Shown: positions 29,945 through 37,747 of the stretch, one piece after another
How positions within the stretch are numbered: position 1 is the first letter of the stretch
How the letters are laid out: each line of letters starts with the position of its first letter
IMG/VR virus record: IMGVR_UViG_3300032242_001137
Coordinates: 1 to 43,877 of that record
Strand: one strand, 5' to 3'
From: a virus
Length of the DNA stretch: 43,877 nt
Made by a program: the position numbers and the translations under genes
The notes under the pieces: model-generated
What the model was told of the DNA's origin: nothing
What the model saw: only the letters and a program-made list of their open reading frames with translations
The model's database searches: none

Positions 29945-30484
29945 ATGTCTAAGAAAAACGTCGATCTGGCAATTGGCAGTTGGGAGGCCGCTCAAATCCT
30001 GGGCGTCCACTTCACGGTTCCGAAGCGGATGCATCAAAAGGGGCTGCTCACCATCCGCGACCTCTTGTCGCCCGAGGTCGCCGACCCCGAGCGAATCTTC
30101 TCGATCTACTCGTTCAGCGAGTGCGAAGCAGACTGGCAGGCATACGAAGAGCAACTGAAGCACGGCGGCTCGGGTCGCCGGCCGCGGGCATACGCCGACG
30201 ACCGCCCGAAAATGCTCAAGCTCCTAAAGGCTATTGAGCAACCGATTGAGTTCGGCGATGCCGTCTCCACCGGGGAGGCCGCCGAAATCCTCCGCTGCCA
30301 CTGGACGTGGCCGACCCGGCTGGCGGCCGAGGGGAAGATTGTCGGAAGGATTCTCCAGAACGGAAGAAATGCCCGCAGTCGCTGCTGGATTTTCTCTCGG
30401 GCAAGCTGCGAGGCCAATGTGTCCATCACCACGCGGATGGAAGAGGCTGGCAAGAAAAAGGGACGCAAGCGAAAACAAGCTTGA
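29945..30484 (+). CDS. Protein with two Xis/MerR-like helix-turn-helix domains
   Basis: 179 residues, first gene of the rightward early module, divergent from the integrase operon. Two similar winged-helix motifs are visible: GSWEAAQILGVHFTVPKRM near residues 11-29 and STGEAAEILRCHWTWPTRLA near 107-126, each followed by an Arg-rich or Phe-Ser wing (WIFSRASCEAN in the second). This is the layout of excisionase or helix-turn-helix-17 proteins, duplicated in one chain. It ends in a very basic tail (GKKKGRKRK). It might be excisionase, a repressor or early regulator. Confidence 0.7.
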   Translation: MSKKNVDLAIGSWEAAQILGVHFTVPKRMHQKGLLTIRDLLSPEVADPERIFSIYSFSECEADWQAYEEQLKHGGSGRRPRAYADDRPKMLKLLKAIEQPIEFGDAVSTGEAAEILRCHWTWPTRLAAEGKIVGRILQNGRNARSRCWIFSRASCEANVSITTRMEEAGKKKGRKRKQA

Positions 30485-30506
30485 CGATTGTCCAGTAGCC
30501 AAAGTA

Positions 30507-30538
30507 TCCTGCCCCTCCGACACAAGGAGGTGGCAGGA
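30507..30538 (+). promoter_or_regulatory. Strong hairpin sequestering the ribosome-binding site of the helicase gene (CsrA-like site)
   Basis: TCCTGCC-CCTCC (30507-30518) pairs with GGAGG (30526-30530) and GGCAGGA (30532-30538): 12 bp with one bulged T at 30531 and loop GACACAA. The Shine-Dalgarno AAGGAGG and the first base of the start codon lie inside. ACACAAGGAGGT matches the published CsrA consensus RUACARGGAUGU at 10 of 12 positions, and a second AGGAUG overlaps the start codon. Confidence 0.6.
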
Positions 30539-31926
30539 TGCTTTGGTTGCACCAGCAAGAGGCTATTCAGTGGGCCGAGGGCCGCCGCGACGTTTTGCTC
30601 TGGATGGGCATGGGCACCGGCAAGAGCCGCGTTGCCCTTGAGATCATCAAGCGGATGATGATCGCCGGCAGCATCCGCAGGGTGCTGGTGGGCTGCCCGA
30701 AAGCGGTGATGCCCGCCTGGGCGAAACAGGCCAGCCTCTGGCTCCCAGGCGTTCGCATCATCCTCCTTGACCGGGGCACCTCGGCCGACAAGGGCAAGGA
30801 GATTCTGCGTGCCCTCGCTGATACATCACCGGCTATCATCGTCGGGAACTATGAAAGCCTTTGGCGAATCAAGGAAGTTGAAAAGACCTCCTGGGACGTT
30901 TTCGTCTGGGACGAGGTTCACCGGCTGAAATCGCCGTCGGGGGCCGCGAGCAAATGGGCCGCTCGCATGGGCAAGAAGAACCCGACCGCCAAGCGGATCG
31001 GCTTGTCTGGCACGCTCCTGGCTCAGTCGCCGCTTGACGCCTACGGCGTTTGGCGAGCCGTCGAATCCCCCGAGTGCTACACGTTCGGGCAACTCTGGTC
31101 GCTTTTTAAGGCGCTGTTCAGCGTGCCCCACCCGCATATTCAGGGTGCCGTGCTCGGCTACCGCAACGAAAAGCTGTTCGCGGAGAAGGTGGCGGCGACG
31201 ACGTTTCAGCGCAGGTCGGAAGACGTGCTAGACCTCCCCCCGATCCACCACGTCGAAGTCGCCGTGGAGATGACGGCCAAGGAGGGCCGCGTCTACACGG
31301 GGCTGGAGCGGGATTTTTGCGTCCAGCTTGAGGACGGCACGATCACCCCGAGCAACGCGATGGTGGGTCTATTGAGGATGCTTCAGGCGACCAGCGGCTT
31401 CATGCGATTGGATGGCGACGACGCCGCGAGGCAGATCGACGAGACGCCGTCGAAGTATGCCGCCTTCGCCGAACTACTCGAGGACTTGCCCGCAGACGAG
31501 CCGCTGGTCGTCTTCTGTCGCTTCAGGTCAGACATCAACTGCGTGCTCAAAGCCTGCGAGACGCATGGCCGCAGCGTGAGCGAGCTATCTGGTAAAGTGG
31601 ACGACCTTGCCGCGTGGCAGGCCGGGAAGACCGCCGTACTGCTTGCTCAAATTCAGTCGGGCGGGATCGGCATAGATTTAACGCGGGCCAATGTGGGCGT
31701 CTTCTTCTCGCTAGGCCACTCGCTCTCCGAGTGGCTCCAAGCAATCGCCCGTCTCCATCGACCTGGGCAGGAGCGACACACCCGCTTCTTCTCGCTGGTC
31801 GCCACCCTACACGGCAACACAACTGCCGACGGACGTGTTTATGAAGCCCTTAAAAACAGGAAGGAAGTGATCGATGTCATTTGCGACTCATACCGCAGCC
31901 GACAGCCCGCTCTCAAGCAGTCTTGA
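30538..31926 (+). CDS. SNF2/DEAD-box superfamily 2 helicase
   Basis: 462 residues. Helicase motifs in order: motif I GMGTGKS (24-30), motif II DEVH near 126 in VFVWDEVHRL, motif III SGT near 160, then the second RecA-like domain with VVFCRFRSDI, motif V GGIGIDLTRA and motif VI QAIARLHRPGQ. This is a compact SNF2-like DNA translocase, common in phage replication modules, likely remodelling replication forks or removing proteins. The start lies at the end of a strong RNA hairpin. Confidence 0.9.
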   Translation: MLWLHQQEAIQWAEGRRDVLLWMGMGTGKSRVALEIIKRMMIAGSIRRVLVGCPKAVMPAWAKQASLWLPGVRIILLDRGTSADKGKEILRALADTSPAIIVGNYESLWRIKEVEKTSWDVFVWDEVHRLKSPSGAASKWAARMGKKNPTAKRIGLSGTLLAQSPLDAYGVWRAVESPECYTFGQLWSLFKALFSVPHPHIQGAVLGYRNEKLFAEKVAATTFQRRSEDVLDLPPIHHVEVAVEMTAKEGRVYTGLERDFCVQLEDGTITPSNAMVGLLRMLQATSGFMRLDGDDAARQIDETPSKYAAFAELLEDLPADEPLVVFCRFRSDINCVLKACETHGRSVSELSGKVDDLAAWQAGKTAVLLAQIQSGGIGIDLTRANVGVFFSLGHSLSEWLQAIARLHRPGQERHTRFFSLVATLHGNTTADGRVYEALKNRKEVIDVICDSYRSRQPALKQS

Positions 31927-32323
31927 GCAGATTACGGAGATCGACCGGCAGATTGGCGTGGCCGAGATGGAGATCAAGGAGTTGAAGAAGCGCAGGGATG
32001 CGTTGTCTGAGGTTGCCGTCGAGGAACTGCTCGCCGGCAAGCTTGATGGTGTTCGCGTGGCCGGAAGGAGTTGGCGCATCGAGTGGGAGCACTCGGTGAG
32101 CGCGACGGGCGAGAAGCAGGATGCCATTCTCGCCGCGGCGAGGGATGCCGGGTTGGAGGAGCAACTTGTCAGCGTCAACACGGCGCGACTCAAGGCTCTG
32201 CTCAAGGAGATGTCGAAGGAGTCGGGCAGGGATGCCCGACAGCCTTGGGCCGATGGAACCCCGTTCGCGGGGATCGTGTCGGAGTATGTGCGTCCGGTGC
32301 TCCGGCACTTGACGACTGGTTGA
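31874..32323 (+). CDS. Coiled-coil protein of the replication module, unknown
   Basis: 149 residues, overlapping the helicase end by 53 bases in another frame. Residues 17-45 form a clear coiled coil (ITEIDRQIGVAEMEIKELKK). After that a beta-ish segment GVRVAGRSWRIEWEHSV and a helical C-terminus with VNTARLKALLKEM. Position between helicase and a possible DNA-binding protein suggests a replication accessory. AGGAAGGAAG is the upstream purine-rich site. Confidence 0.7.
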   Translation: MSFATHTAADSPLSSSLEQITEIDRQIGVAEMEIKELKKRRDALSEVAVEELLAGKLDGVRVAGRSWRIEWEHSVSATGEKQDAILAAARDAGLEEQLVSVNTARLKALLKEMSKESGRDARQPWADGTPFAGIVSEYVRPVLRHLTTG

Positions 32324-32390
32324 TGACGCTCCCCGGCGCGTTGCCGGGGGCGTGGACGATGGATCGATAGTCGCTCAAAAAGGAAAACAC

Positions 32391-33176
32391 ATGAGCACTG
32401 CAATTTCGACGACGACGACTGTGATCAATTACCCGAGCCTCATGCCGGATAGCCGGCAGGCCCGCATCATCGCTGCCAATCTTGAAGGCGAGCCGATGCG
32501 CGAGCAGGATTTGATTCGTGTTCCAACCCCGGCCGGCGGGGCGACGATCTGGAGCATCGACAACCAGGGCAATGTTGAGACTACCGATGAGATCATCGGC
32601 CTCTTCGTTGCCGAGGGGAAGCGAGGTGTGCTGTGGCCCAAGGACGACCCGAGCGGTACTCGCCCGCTGATCGTGTCGCACGATCTGGTCGTCGGCTACC
32701 GCGTCGGAGAGGATTACGGTGATCGCGATCCAAAAGCCGTTGAACGGTATCGCATTGGCGATAGGAAATATGACTGGCAGGCTTTGGCTACCGGCCCCGA
32801 GTTTGGCTGGGATAGCGGCAAGGGCGGCAAGGGTCGCAAGGTCAAGGAGCATCGCACTGTCGCCGTTCTTCGCCTTGGTGACACATGGCCGATCCTTATC
32901 AACATCGGGCCTGCGTCCCTCACCGACTGGAACAAGCGGAAGCGTGGCCTGGAGTTGTTCAGCTACGAAACCATCATCGGCTTCAAGCTGGTCAAGATGA
33001 AGAACAGCGGCGGCCAGCCGTACTCGCAGATTGTCACCCGTGTCGCCGGGTCGATTCCCGAGGATCAGGGTGAGGCCGCCAGAAAAATTTACCACCTCCC
33101 TTTGACGGCGATGTTCAACGCGCCGCCGATGGGAATGGGTGCCAGCGTCGTCATCGACAACCGCGACGAACAGTAG
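32391..33176 (+). CDS. Possible DNA-binding/recombination protein, family not recognised
   Basis: 261 residues from ATG 32391 with AAGGAAA upstream. It contains an N-terminal TTTTVINYPSLMPDSRQARI segment, a Gly/Lys-rich loop DSGKGGKGRKVKEHR near residue 145, and VTRVAGSIPEDQGEAARKI towards the end. Size, charge and location between helicase and primase are compatible with an ssDNA-binding or annealing protein, but I see no diagnostic motif. A DNA role is an inference from context only. Confidence 0.6.
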   Translation: MSTAISTTTTVINYPSLMPDSRQARIIAANLEGEPMREQDLIRVPTPAGGATIWSIDNQGNVETTDEIIGLFVAEGKRGVLWPKDDPSGTRPLIVSHDLVVGYRVGEDYGDRDPKAVERYRIGDRKYDWQALATGPEFGWDSGKGGKGRKVKEHRTVAVLRLGDTWPILINIGPASLTDWNKRKRGLELFSYETIIGFKLVKMKNSGGQPYSQIVTRVAGSIPEDQGEAARKIYHLPLTAMFNAPPMGMGASVVIDNRDEQ

Positions 33177-33394
33177 TCACTTGCCGCTGGGCCGGCGGCG
33201 CACTCGCTGGTTTGTTCGTCCGTTGTCCAGCGAGCCGGCAGCCAATGCCTGGGAGTGGCTTCGTAACCCCAGGAACTCGCCGCAGAACCTCGCGTCTACC
33301 TCTCGCGAGCCTGCGGCGGGGCATTTGCCCCTGCGGGGCCGTTGCAGCGGCTCCGCAGGGGATTTCTTGCACACCCTAATTCATGGAGGACGGT
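33177..33394 (+). other. Structured non-coding gap with several inverted repeats
   Basis: No convincing reading frame. CGCTGG...CCAGCG and flanking GCCGG...CCGGC segments form one stem in the first 75 bases, and CCTGG...CCAGG a second near 33250-33270. A third, strong hairpin lies at 33328-33361 (separate entry). The region may hold a terminator and a processed leader or small RNA. Confidence 0.4.
33328..33368 (+). terminator. Strong hairpin, probable terminator
   Basis: CCCCTGCGG (33328-33336) pairs with CCGCAGGGG (33353-33361). Inside, GCCG and CGGC add four more pairs around loop TTGCAG. The downstream tract ATTTCTT is only partly T-rich, so termination may be incomplete. Confidence 0.5.
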
Positions 33395-35194
33395 ATGGCG
33401 TTTGAGTTCAATGGCGACCGGCTGTTCAAGGAAGCGGCGATTGCACAGTCCAAGGGGTGCAAGATCGTTCGCGACTACGGAATCCTCCCCGACGGCCAGT
33501 GCGCCTGCGGCAACCCCGATCACCGTGCCGGCGGCGCAGCGGAGAAGCAGTGCGGCAAGCACCCCCGCGGGCTGCAATGGGGCGACAAGGCCGCCGCCGA
33601 CGAAGACACGCTCTGGCGCTGGGTCGAAGAGGCGAAGGATACGGGCGTGCCGTTCAACATCGGCATCCTCCTCGGCCCCCGCAGCGGCGTCATCGACATG
33701 GAGTGGGACGACGAGAAAGCCAAGGCATACGCCGAGACGATGAATCTCGTTGACATCGAAACGCCGACCTACATCTCCGGCCGATCAGAGCACCGACTCT
33801 TCAAGTGGGATGATCGGCTCGCAGGGTGCCAAGCAGTCGTGAAGCCCGGTGGACTCGAGGTGCGGCTCGGCACTGGCGACCTTGATGCACAGAGCGTCCT
33901 GCCGCCGTCGTGGCACTGGAGCGGAATCCAATACCGATGGAAAGAAGGGCTGTCTCTTGAAGACGTGCCGTTCGCTCCGCTGCCAGAGAACCTTCTGCGG
34001 GCGATCATCAACGACGTTGACATCAAGCAGAGGACATCGACATCGCTCTCGTCGCGGACGGTGCTCCACGGCGATGTGCAGGAGGGCAGCAGGCACCCGT
34101 ACCTCTTGAGCTATGTCACGTCGAAGGTGTTCTCGCACTCGCGGTATCTGAGCGGCGCGGCCCAGGCTGATATGCTCATGGAGATTGAACTGGTCAACGA
34201 GCGACGGTGCAAGCCGCCGAAGTCGCCCCAGGAGATTCGCACGCTCTTCTATTCGTGCGTGGACTATCGCCGAAAGCTGGAGGCCAGCGGCGAGTCTCTT
34301 CCGCGGTCGGATCAAGAACTGGAACTGGCCGCTGAGAAGATCGCCAAGGCCGGCGAGAGGCAGGAGGCACCCGTCAGCGGGTATGCCATGCACGGCCTCA
34401 AGTGGGCGGCTGTTGATGGCTGGAAGGACGGCGAGTGGCTGCCGGGTGACTGGAAGATTCAAGTGGTCTGCGGCGACCCCGCTGAAATCATTCTCTGCGT
34501 TCCCCAGTGGAAGAACACGCCGTGCAAGGGGGAGATCGCATTCTCCTTCGCGGAGTTTGAATCGGCGAAGCTCGTCGCCAAGAAGATATTCGAGGCCACC
34601 CGCCGGGTGATCCTACACGGCGACATCACCGAGTGGCAGACGATCTGGCGGGGGCAGGACGGCAACGGCAAGCGGCCGAAGCTCTTGGGGATGTTTGAGA
34701 AACTGTTCATTGAGAAGAGCAAGGCCGACGACATCCACGTCGGCACCTCCAGCCTGCGTTACGCCACGCTGTCTGGCTATCTGCTCGAGGTGCTCTCCCG
34801 AGCCAAGCAGGCCAAGGAGGAGAAGCCCGAGCCGGATAAGACTGGCAGGCCGAAGTGGGTGAAGCCCGACGAGCTATGGCTGGGCTGGCAGAAGACCTGG
34901 GAGGAGATCGGCCGTGCCCACGACGTGGCGGCGGGGGAGCGCATTCGCATCAAACGGATGCTCTGCGACCGGATGAAGGTCAAGGACTTCAAAGAGGGCC
35001 GGCACAACTTCGCCGGCACCAAGCGGGCCTATGTCATCTTCACGCCCGAGTGGCTGGCGGCCATCGAAAACCTCTCCCACGGGGTCGTGGACGACTTTCC
35101 ACCTAATACGGGGGAAACGCCCAATGAAAACGGAGGTTTTGACAGCGCCGAGGCCCGGATTCCCCGGATTGCTTCGCAAAGTGTTGCTGGATAA
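33395..35194 (+). CDS. PrimPol-type DNA primase (bifunctional primase/polymerase domain)
   Basis: 599 residues from ATG 33395, chosen because GGAGG lies eight bases before it; an in-frame ATG at 33383 overlaps that site. The N-terminal prim-pol domain has the zinc-like CACG near 36-39 and C-x-KHPRG near 53-58, the acidic catalytic pair in IDMEWDD near 100-106, SGRSEHRLFKWDD near 128, and GLEVRLGTGD with VLPPSWHW. The second half carries a helical and a winged-helix-like region. It would synthesise primers, and perhaps DNA, at the phage origin. No AAA+ helicase is fused; helicases are separate genes. Confidence 0.85.
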   Translation: MAFEFNGDRLFKEAAIAQSKGCKIVRDYGILPDGQCACGNPDHRAGGAAEKQCGKHPRGLQWGDKAAADEDTLWRWVEEAKDTGVPFNIGILLGPRSGVIDMEWDDEKAKAYAETMNLVDIETPTYISGRSEHRLFKWDDRLAGCQAVVKPGGLEVRLGTGDLDAQSVLPPSWHWSGIQYRWKEGLSLEDVPFAPLPENLLRAIINDVDIKQRTSTSLSSRTVLHGDVQEGSRHPYLLSYVTSKVFSHSRYLSGAAQADMLMEIELVNERRCKPPKSPQEIRTLFYSCVDYRRKLEASGESLPRSDQELELAAEKIAKAGERQEAPVSGYAMHGLKWAAVDGWKDGEWLPGDWKIQVVCGDPAEIILCVPQWKNTPCKGEIAFSFAEFESAKLVAKKIFEATRRVILHGDITEWQTIWRGQDGNGKRPKLLGMFEKLFIEKSKADDIHVGTSSLRYATLSGYLLEVLSRAKQAKEEKPEPDKTGRPKWVKPDELWLGWQKTWEEIGRAHDVAAGERIRIKRMLCDRMKVKDFKEGRHNFAGTKRAYVIFTPEWLAAIENLSHGVVDDFPPNTGETPNENGGFDSAEARIPRIASQSVAG

Positions 35195-35267
35195 AGACTT
35201 AGGTGGTACGCGGAATTTCGGGAAATCCGGGGAATCCCCGGACGGGCGGCAAAAAGTTCAGAAGTAA
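35124..35267 (+). CDS. Possible 47-residue protein overlapping the primase end
   Basis: From ATG 35124 (after GGGGGAAA) the frame reads MKTEVLTAPRPGFPGLLRKV and ends with basic, Gly-rich residues at 35267. It overlaps the primase by 71 bases. Composition is plausible but there is no supporting homology; it could be a shadow. Confidence 0.25.
   Translation: MKTEVLTAPRPGFPGLLRKVLLDKDLGGTRNFGKSGESPDGRQKVQK
35226..35242 (+). promoter_or_regulatory. Short perfect hairpin between primase and UvrD-like helicase
   Basis: TCCGGGG and CCCCGGA pair perfectly with an AAT triloop. No T-run follows directly. The surrounding gap (35195-35340) also holds CCCC...GGGG just before the next start. Confidence 0.4.
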
Positions 35268-35340
35268 AGCGGTTTTTGTGGACGGAAAATCAAGGTTTAC
35301 CCATCTTAAACCCCGCCAGTAGGGGGAAAGGAGTCCGAGA

Positions 35341-37032
35341 ATGGCTCAGTTGCAGGCTTTGCGAGCGGTCGGTTCGGCAGGCACTGGAAAAACGACGCTT
35401 TTGGTCAACACCGCTTGTAAGGCTCTGGAGAGGCCGGAGACGGGCGGTAATCCTTTTGCCATAGGATTCTCGACTTTCACCCGTGCGGCCCGCAGCGAGG
35501 CTGCTGGGCGTGCTGCCGACGCTTGGGGGATGCAGAAGAGCGAACTGGAGCGGGAGGGCTGGTTCCGAACTGCACACTCGGTAGCCTATCGGCAGTTGGG
35601 CATTGCCAAGGGTGAGATCATCGGCGGCGGCAAGGCCGACAACGAGTGGGTCAGCAACGCCATAGATTCTTCCGTCGCCTATTGTGCGGACGACGACGCC
35701 GAGGGCGGGATCGGCATTTACACGGGCGATCCGGTCGCGGCGATGTCCCTCAACTTCTGGTCGCTTGCCAGGAGCATGTGCCGCCCGCTCCGCGAGGTCG
35801 TCGAGGAAGCCTACGGCTGGGACGCCGAATGCCCCGACGCCGAGGAGGTGATTCGACGTGTCAGCCTCTATGAGTCGGCCAAGCGGCTCGAGAACCGCAG
35901 CGACTTCACCGATCTGCTCTCACGGTTCGTCGGCATCCGGCACAATCCGGCCGGCGGCCCCGAGGAGGTCACCCCCGAGGGGCTAGTTCCCGACAGCATC
36001 GTCGGCTGGATTTTCGACGAGGCCCAAGATGCCAGCCGCCTGCTGGACATGGCCTGCCGCCGTCTGGTCACGGGAGATGCGGTCAAGTGGGCGTGGCTGG
36101 TCGGCGATCCGTTTCAAGTTCTTTATTCGTGGGCGGGAGCGTCCAGCGAGTTCTTCATGGGGTGGAAGGTTGACCGTCAGGAGATCATGCCCAAGAGCTA
36201 CCGCTGTGCGAAGCCGATCCTGCAACTCGGTGAGGACTGCCTCCAGAGGCTGACCAAGGGCTACTGGAACCGGGGAGTCGAAGCGGCCGACCACGACGGC
36301 GAAATCGTCGAAAGCGAAAACTTCGAGGACGATCTGAATGATCTGACGCCCGACAAGGAAACGCTGGTGATCGCCAGGACGAACCGTCACGTCGGGAAGA
36401 TCGCCATGATCCTTGACGACTGCGGCGTGCCCTTCAGGAAGATCAAGGCGAAGCAGGGGAGCTACAACCGTGACATCGGCATGACGGGCCTCTGGAAGCT
36501 CCAGCACGGCCAGCCGGCCAGCAAGGACGAGTGGTCGGAGGCCATTGATTTGCTACCGAGTGCCACAATACGCAGCAAGAAAGAGGGCCGCGAAGAGAAG
36601 ACGTGGCTGGTTCGGGGGGCGAAGGCACAGTGGAATCGGCAGGGGAAGGATCACTATGACGTTCTGTTCCCAGAGGAACTCGGCGATGTCGGCGCGACCG
36701 AGCATCTCCGCGAGAAGATCGCCACCGGCTCCTGGGGCGAACTTATCGACGGCGGCACCGCGTGGTGCAGGGCAGCGAAGGAGTGGGGCATCGACGCCGT
36801 GTCGAACCCGAAGATTCGTATCGGCACGATTCACTCGGCCAAAGGCATGGAGGCCGACACCGTCATCCTGCTCACCAGCGTCGGCCGCCGCATCCGCGAT
36901 GGGGAGGAGCGGAGCGAGGAGCGTCACGACGAAGAGCGTCGAATCGAGTATGTCGCCGCCACTCGAGCAAAGAGCAAGCTGATCGTGGCCCACGACCCCC
37001 GCGAAGCCTTCAGGATGGAGATGCCCATATGA
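35341..37032 (+). CDS. UvrD/Rep-like superfamily 1 helicase
   Basis: 563 residues. Motif I GSAGTGKTT at 11-19, motif II DEAQD near 224, motif III GDPFQVLYSWAGA just after, motif IV KSYRC, motif V TIHSAKGMEADTV and motif VI IEYVAATRAKSKL are all present in order, so the enzyme looks intact. UvrD-type proteins unwind DNA 3' to 5' and may support phage replication or recombination. AAAGGAG precedes the start. It overlaps the next gene by ATGA. Confidence 0.9.
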   Translation: MAQLQALRAVGSAGTGKTTLLVNTACKALERPETGGNPFAIGFSTFTRAARSEAAGRAADAWGMQKSELEREGWFRTAHSVAYRQLGIAKGEIIGGGKADNEWVSNAIDSSVAYCADDDAEGGIGIYTGDPVAAMSLNFWSLARSMCRPLREVVEEAYGWDAECPDAEEVIRRVSLYESAKRLENRSDFTDLLSRFVGIRHNPAGGPEEVTPEGLVPDSIVGWIFDEAQDASRLLDMACRRLVTGDAVKWAWLVGDPFQVLYSWAGASSEFFMGWKVDRQEIMPKSYRCAKPILQLGEDCLQRLTKGYWNRGVEAADHDGEIVESENFEDDLNDLTPDKETLVIARTNRHVGKIAMILDDCGVPFRKIKAKQGSYNRDIGMTGLWKLQHGQPASKDEWSEAIDLLPSATIRSKKEGREEKTWLVRGAKAQWNRQGKDHYDVLFPEELGDVGATEHLREKIATGSWGELIDGGTAWCRAAKEWGIDAVSNPKIRIGTIHSAKGMEADTVILLTSVGRRIRDGEERSEERHDEERRIEYVAATRAKSKLIVAHDPREAFRMEMPI

Positions 37033-37526
37033 GCCAGCTATTTGAGTTCAAGGACGATACGGCACCGGAGGATCGTGCGCGCACGGGTTCTAAACGCGCG
37101 CGCGCGCGATTGGACGCGGCCCATAAAAACGTAGTGGAGCCGGTCGAAAAACCTTTCTCTTATATAGGGCAATTGCCGGCCAAGGCGATCCTACCCATCG
37201 GTAAGGCAGACGATCTGTTCGACTGCGGCGACGGGCGTTGCGGGGCGAGGTGCCACGACATCCTGCACGAACACAAAGGCGAGTGGTATGTCGCTTGTTG
37301 TTTCTGCGGCACGGCTATGTGGGTGAAGGCAGTCGCCGGCCACTTGAAGCCTCGGGAGGGCGAGTTCGTGTTTCGTGACGGGCGGTTTGCTGGCATGACA
37401 GTATCCGAGGCTGCCTGCCAGCCGAGGGGCGAGGACTACATCAAGTGGTGTGCGGCGAACCACCAGCGAGACGCCGTCCGCGCCGCCTGCAAAAAACATA
37501 TGGACGATAAAAAACCCGCCGTGTAG
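37029..37526 (+). CDS. Zinc-binding protein with C-terminal EAAxxxxGxxYIKW motif, unknown
   Basis: 165 residues from ATG 37029. A basic, low-complexity N-terminus (TGSKRARARLD, encoded partly by a (CG)7 tract) is followed by a cysteine cluster CGDGRCGARC and CCFC near residues 66-75 and 89-92, likely a zinc ribbon. The end FRDGRFAGMTVSEAACQPRG with DYIKWCA resembles the small DUF3820/ExoX-C-like domain (GKxxGxTxxEVxxxDPxYLxW). Possibly nucleic-acid-binding. Coupled to the helicase by ATGA overlap. Confidence 0.65.
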   Translation: MSQLFEFKDDTAPEDRARTGSKRARARLDAAHKNVVEPVEKPFSYIGQLPAKAILPIGKADDLFDCGDGRCGARCHDILHEHKGEWYVACCFCGTAMWVKAVAGHLKPREGEFVFRDGRFAGMTVSEAACQPRGEDYIKWCAANHQRDAVRAACKKHMDDKKPAV

Positions 37527-37544
37527 ACTACTGCCGCCCACAAC

Positions 37545-37556
37545 GGAAAGGATTCC
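37545..37556 (+). promoter_or_regulatory. GGA motifs and small hairpin in the csrA leader (autoregulation candidate)
   Basis: GGAA (37545-37548) and TTCC (37553-37556) pair around an AGGA loop just before ATG 37559, and ACAACGGA precedes it. Two GGA motifs overlapping the ribosome-binding site are the usual layout of CsrA self-repression in Enterobacteria. Confidence 0.45.
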
Positions 37557-37558
37557 CG

Positions 37559-37747
37559 ATGGCTCTATGTCTCACTCGCCGCCCCGGCCAGCGTCTGCTG
37601 TTCAGCAGACCCGACATCAAGATCACGATTGAGTCGGTTGAAGGGAAAACCGTGCGTCTGGTCATCGACGCACCCAAGCACATTCGCATCACTCGCGAAG
37701 AGCTTGTCTACCGCGCCCCGCCGAAGACGCCGGAGGCTGCGACATGA
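37559..37747 (+). CDS. csrA: CsrA/RsmA-family translational regulator
   Basis: 62 residues, the usual CsrA size. The N-terminus LCLTRRPGQRLLF matches LTRR.GE of CsrA, and the C-terminal half VEGKTVRLVIDAPKHIRITR followed by EELVYR matches the core QVRIGVNAPKEVSVHREEI. The RNA-binding Arg next to REE (Arg44 in E. coli) and the N-terminal LTRR strand are retained. CsrA dimers bind GGA hairpins at ribosome-binding sites and block or aid translation. Being inside a phage accessory operon, it could regulate phage or host mRNAs. The stop overlaps the next ATG. Confidence 0.9.
   Translation: MALCLTRRPGQRLLFSRPDIKITIESVEGKTVRLVIDAPKHIRITREELVYRAPPKTPEAAT

Noticed and set aside
35195-35340. A further gene between primase and UvrD-like helicase
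   Set aside because: Only a weak 47-residue frame overlapping the primase; the rest is hairpin-rich and without coding bias.
37095-37108. Run of (CG)7, a possible Z-DNA or regulatory element
   Set aside because: It lies in codons for an Arg/Ala-rich basic stretch of the zinc-binding protein and needs no further explanation.
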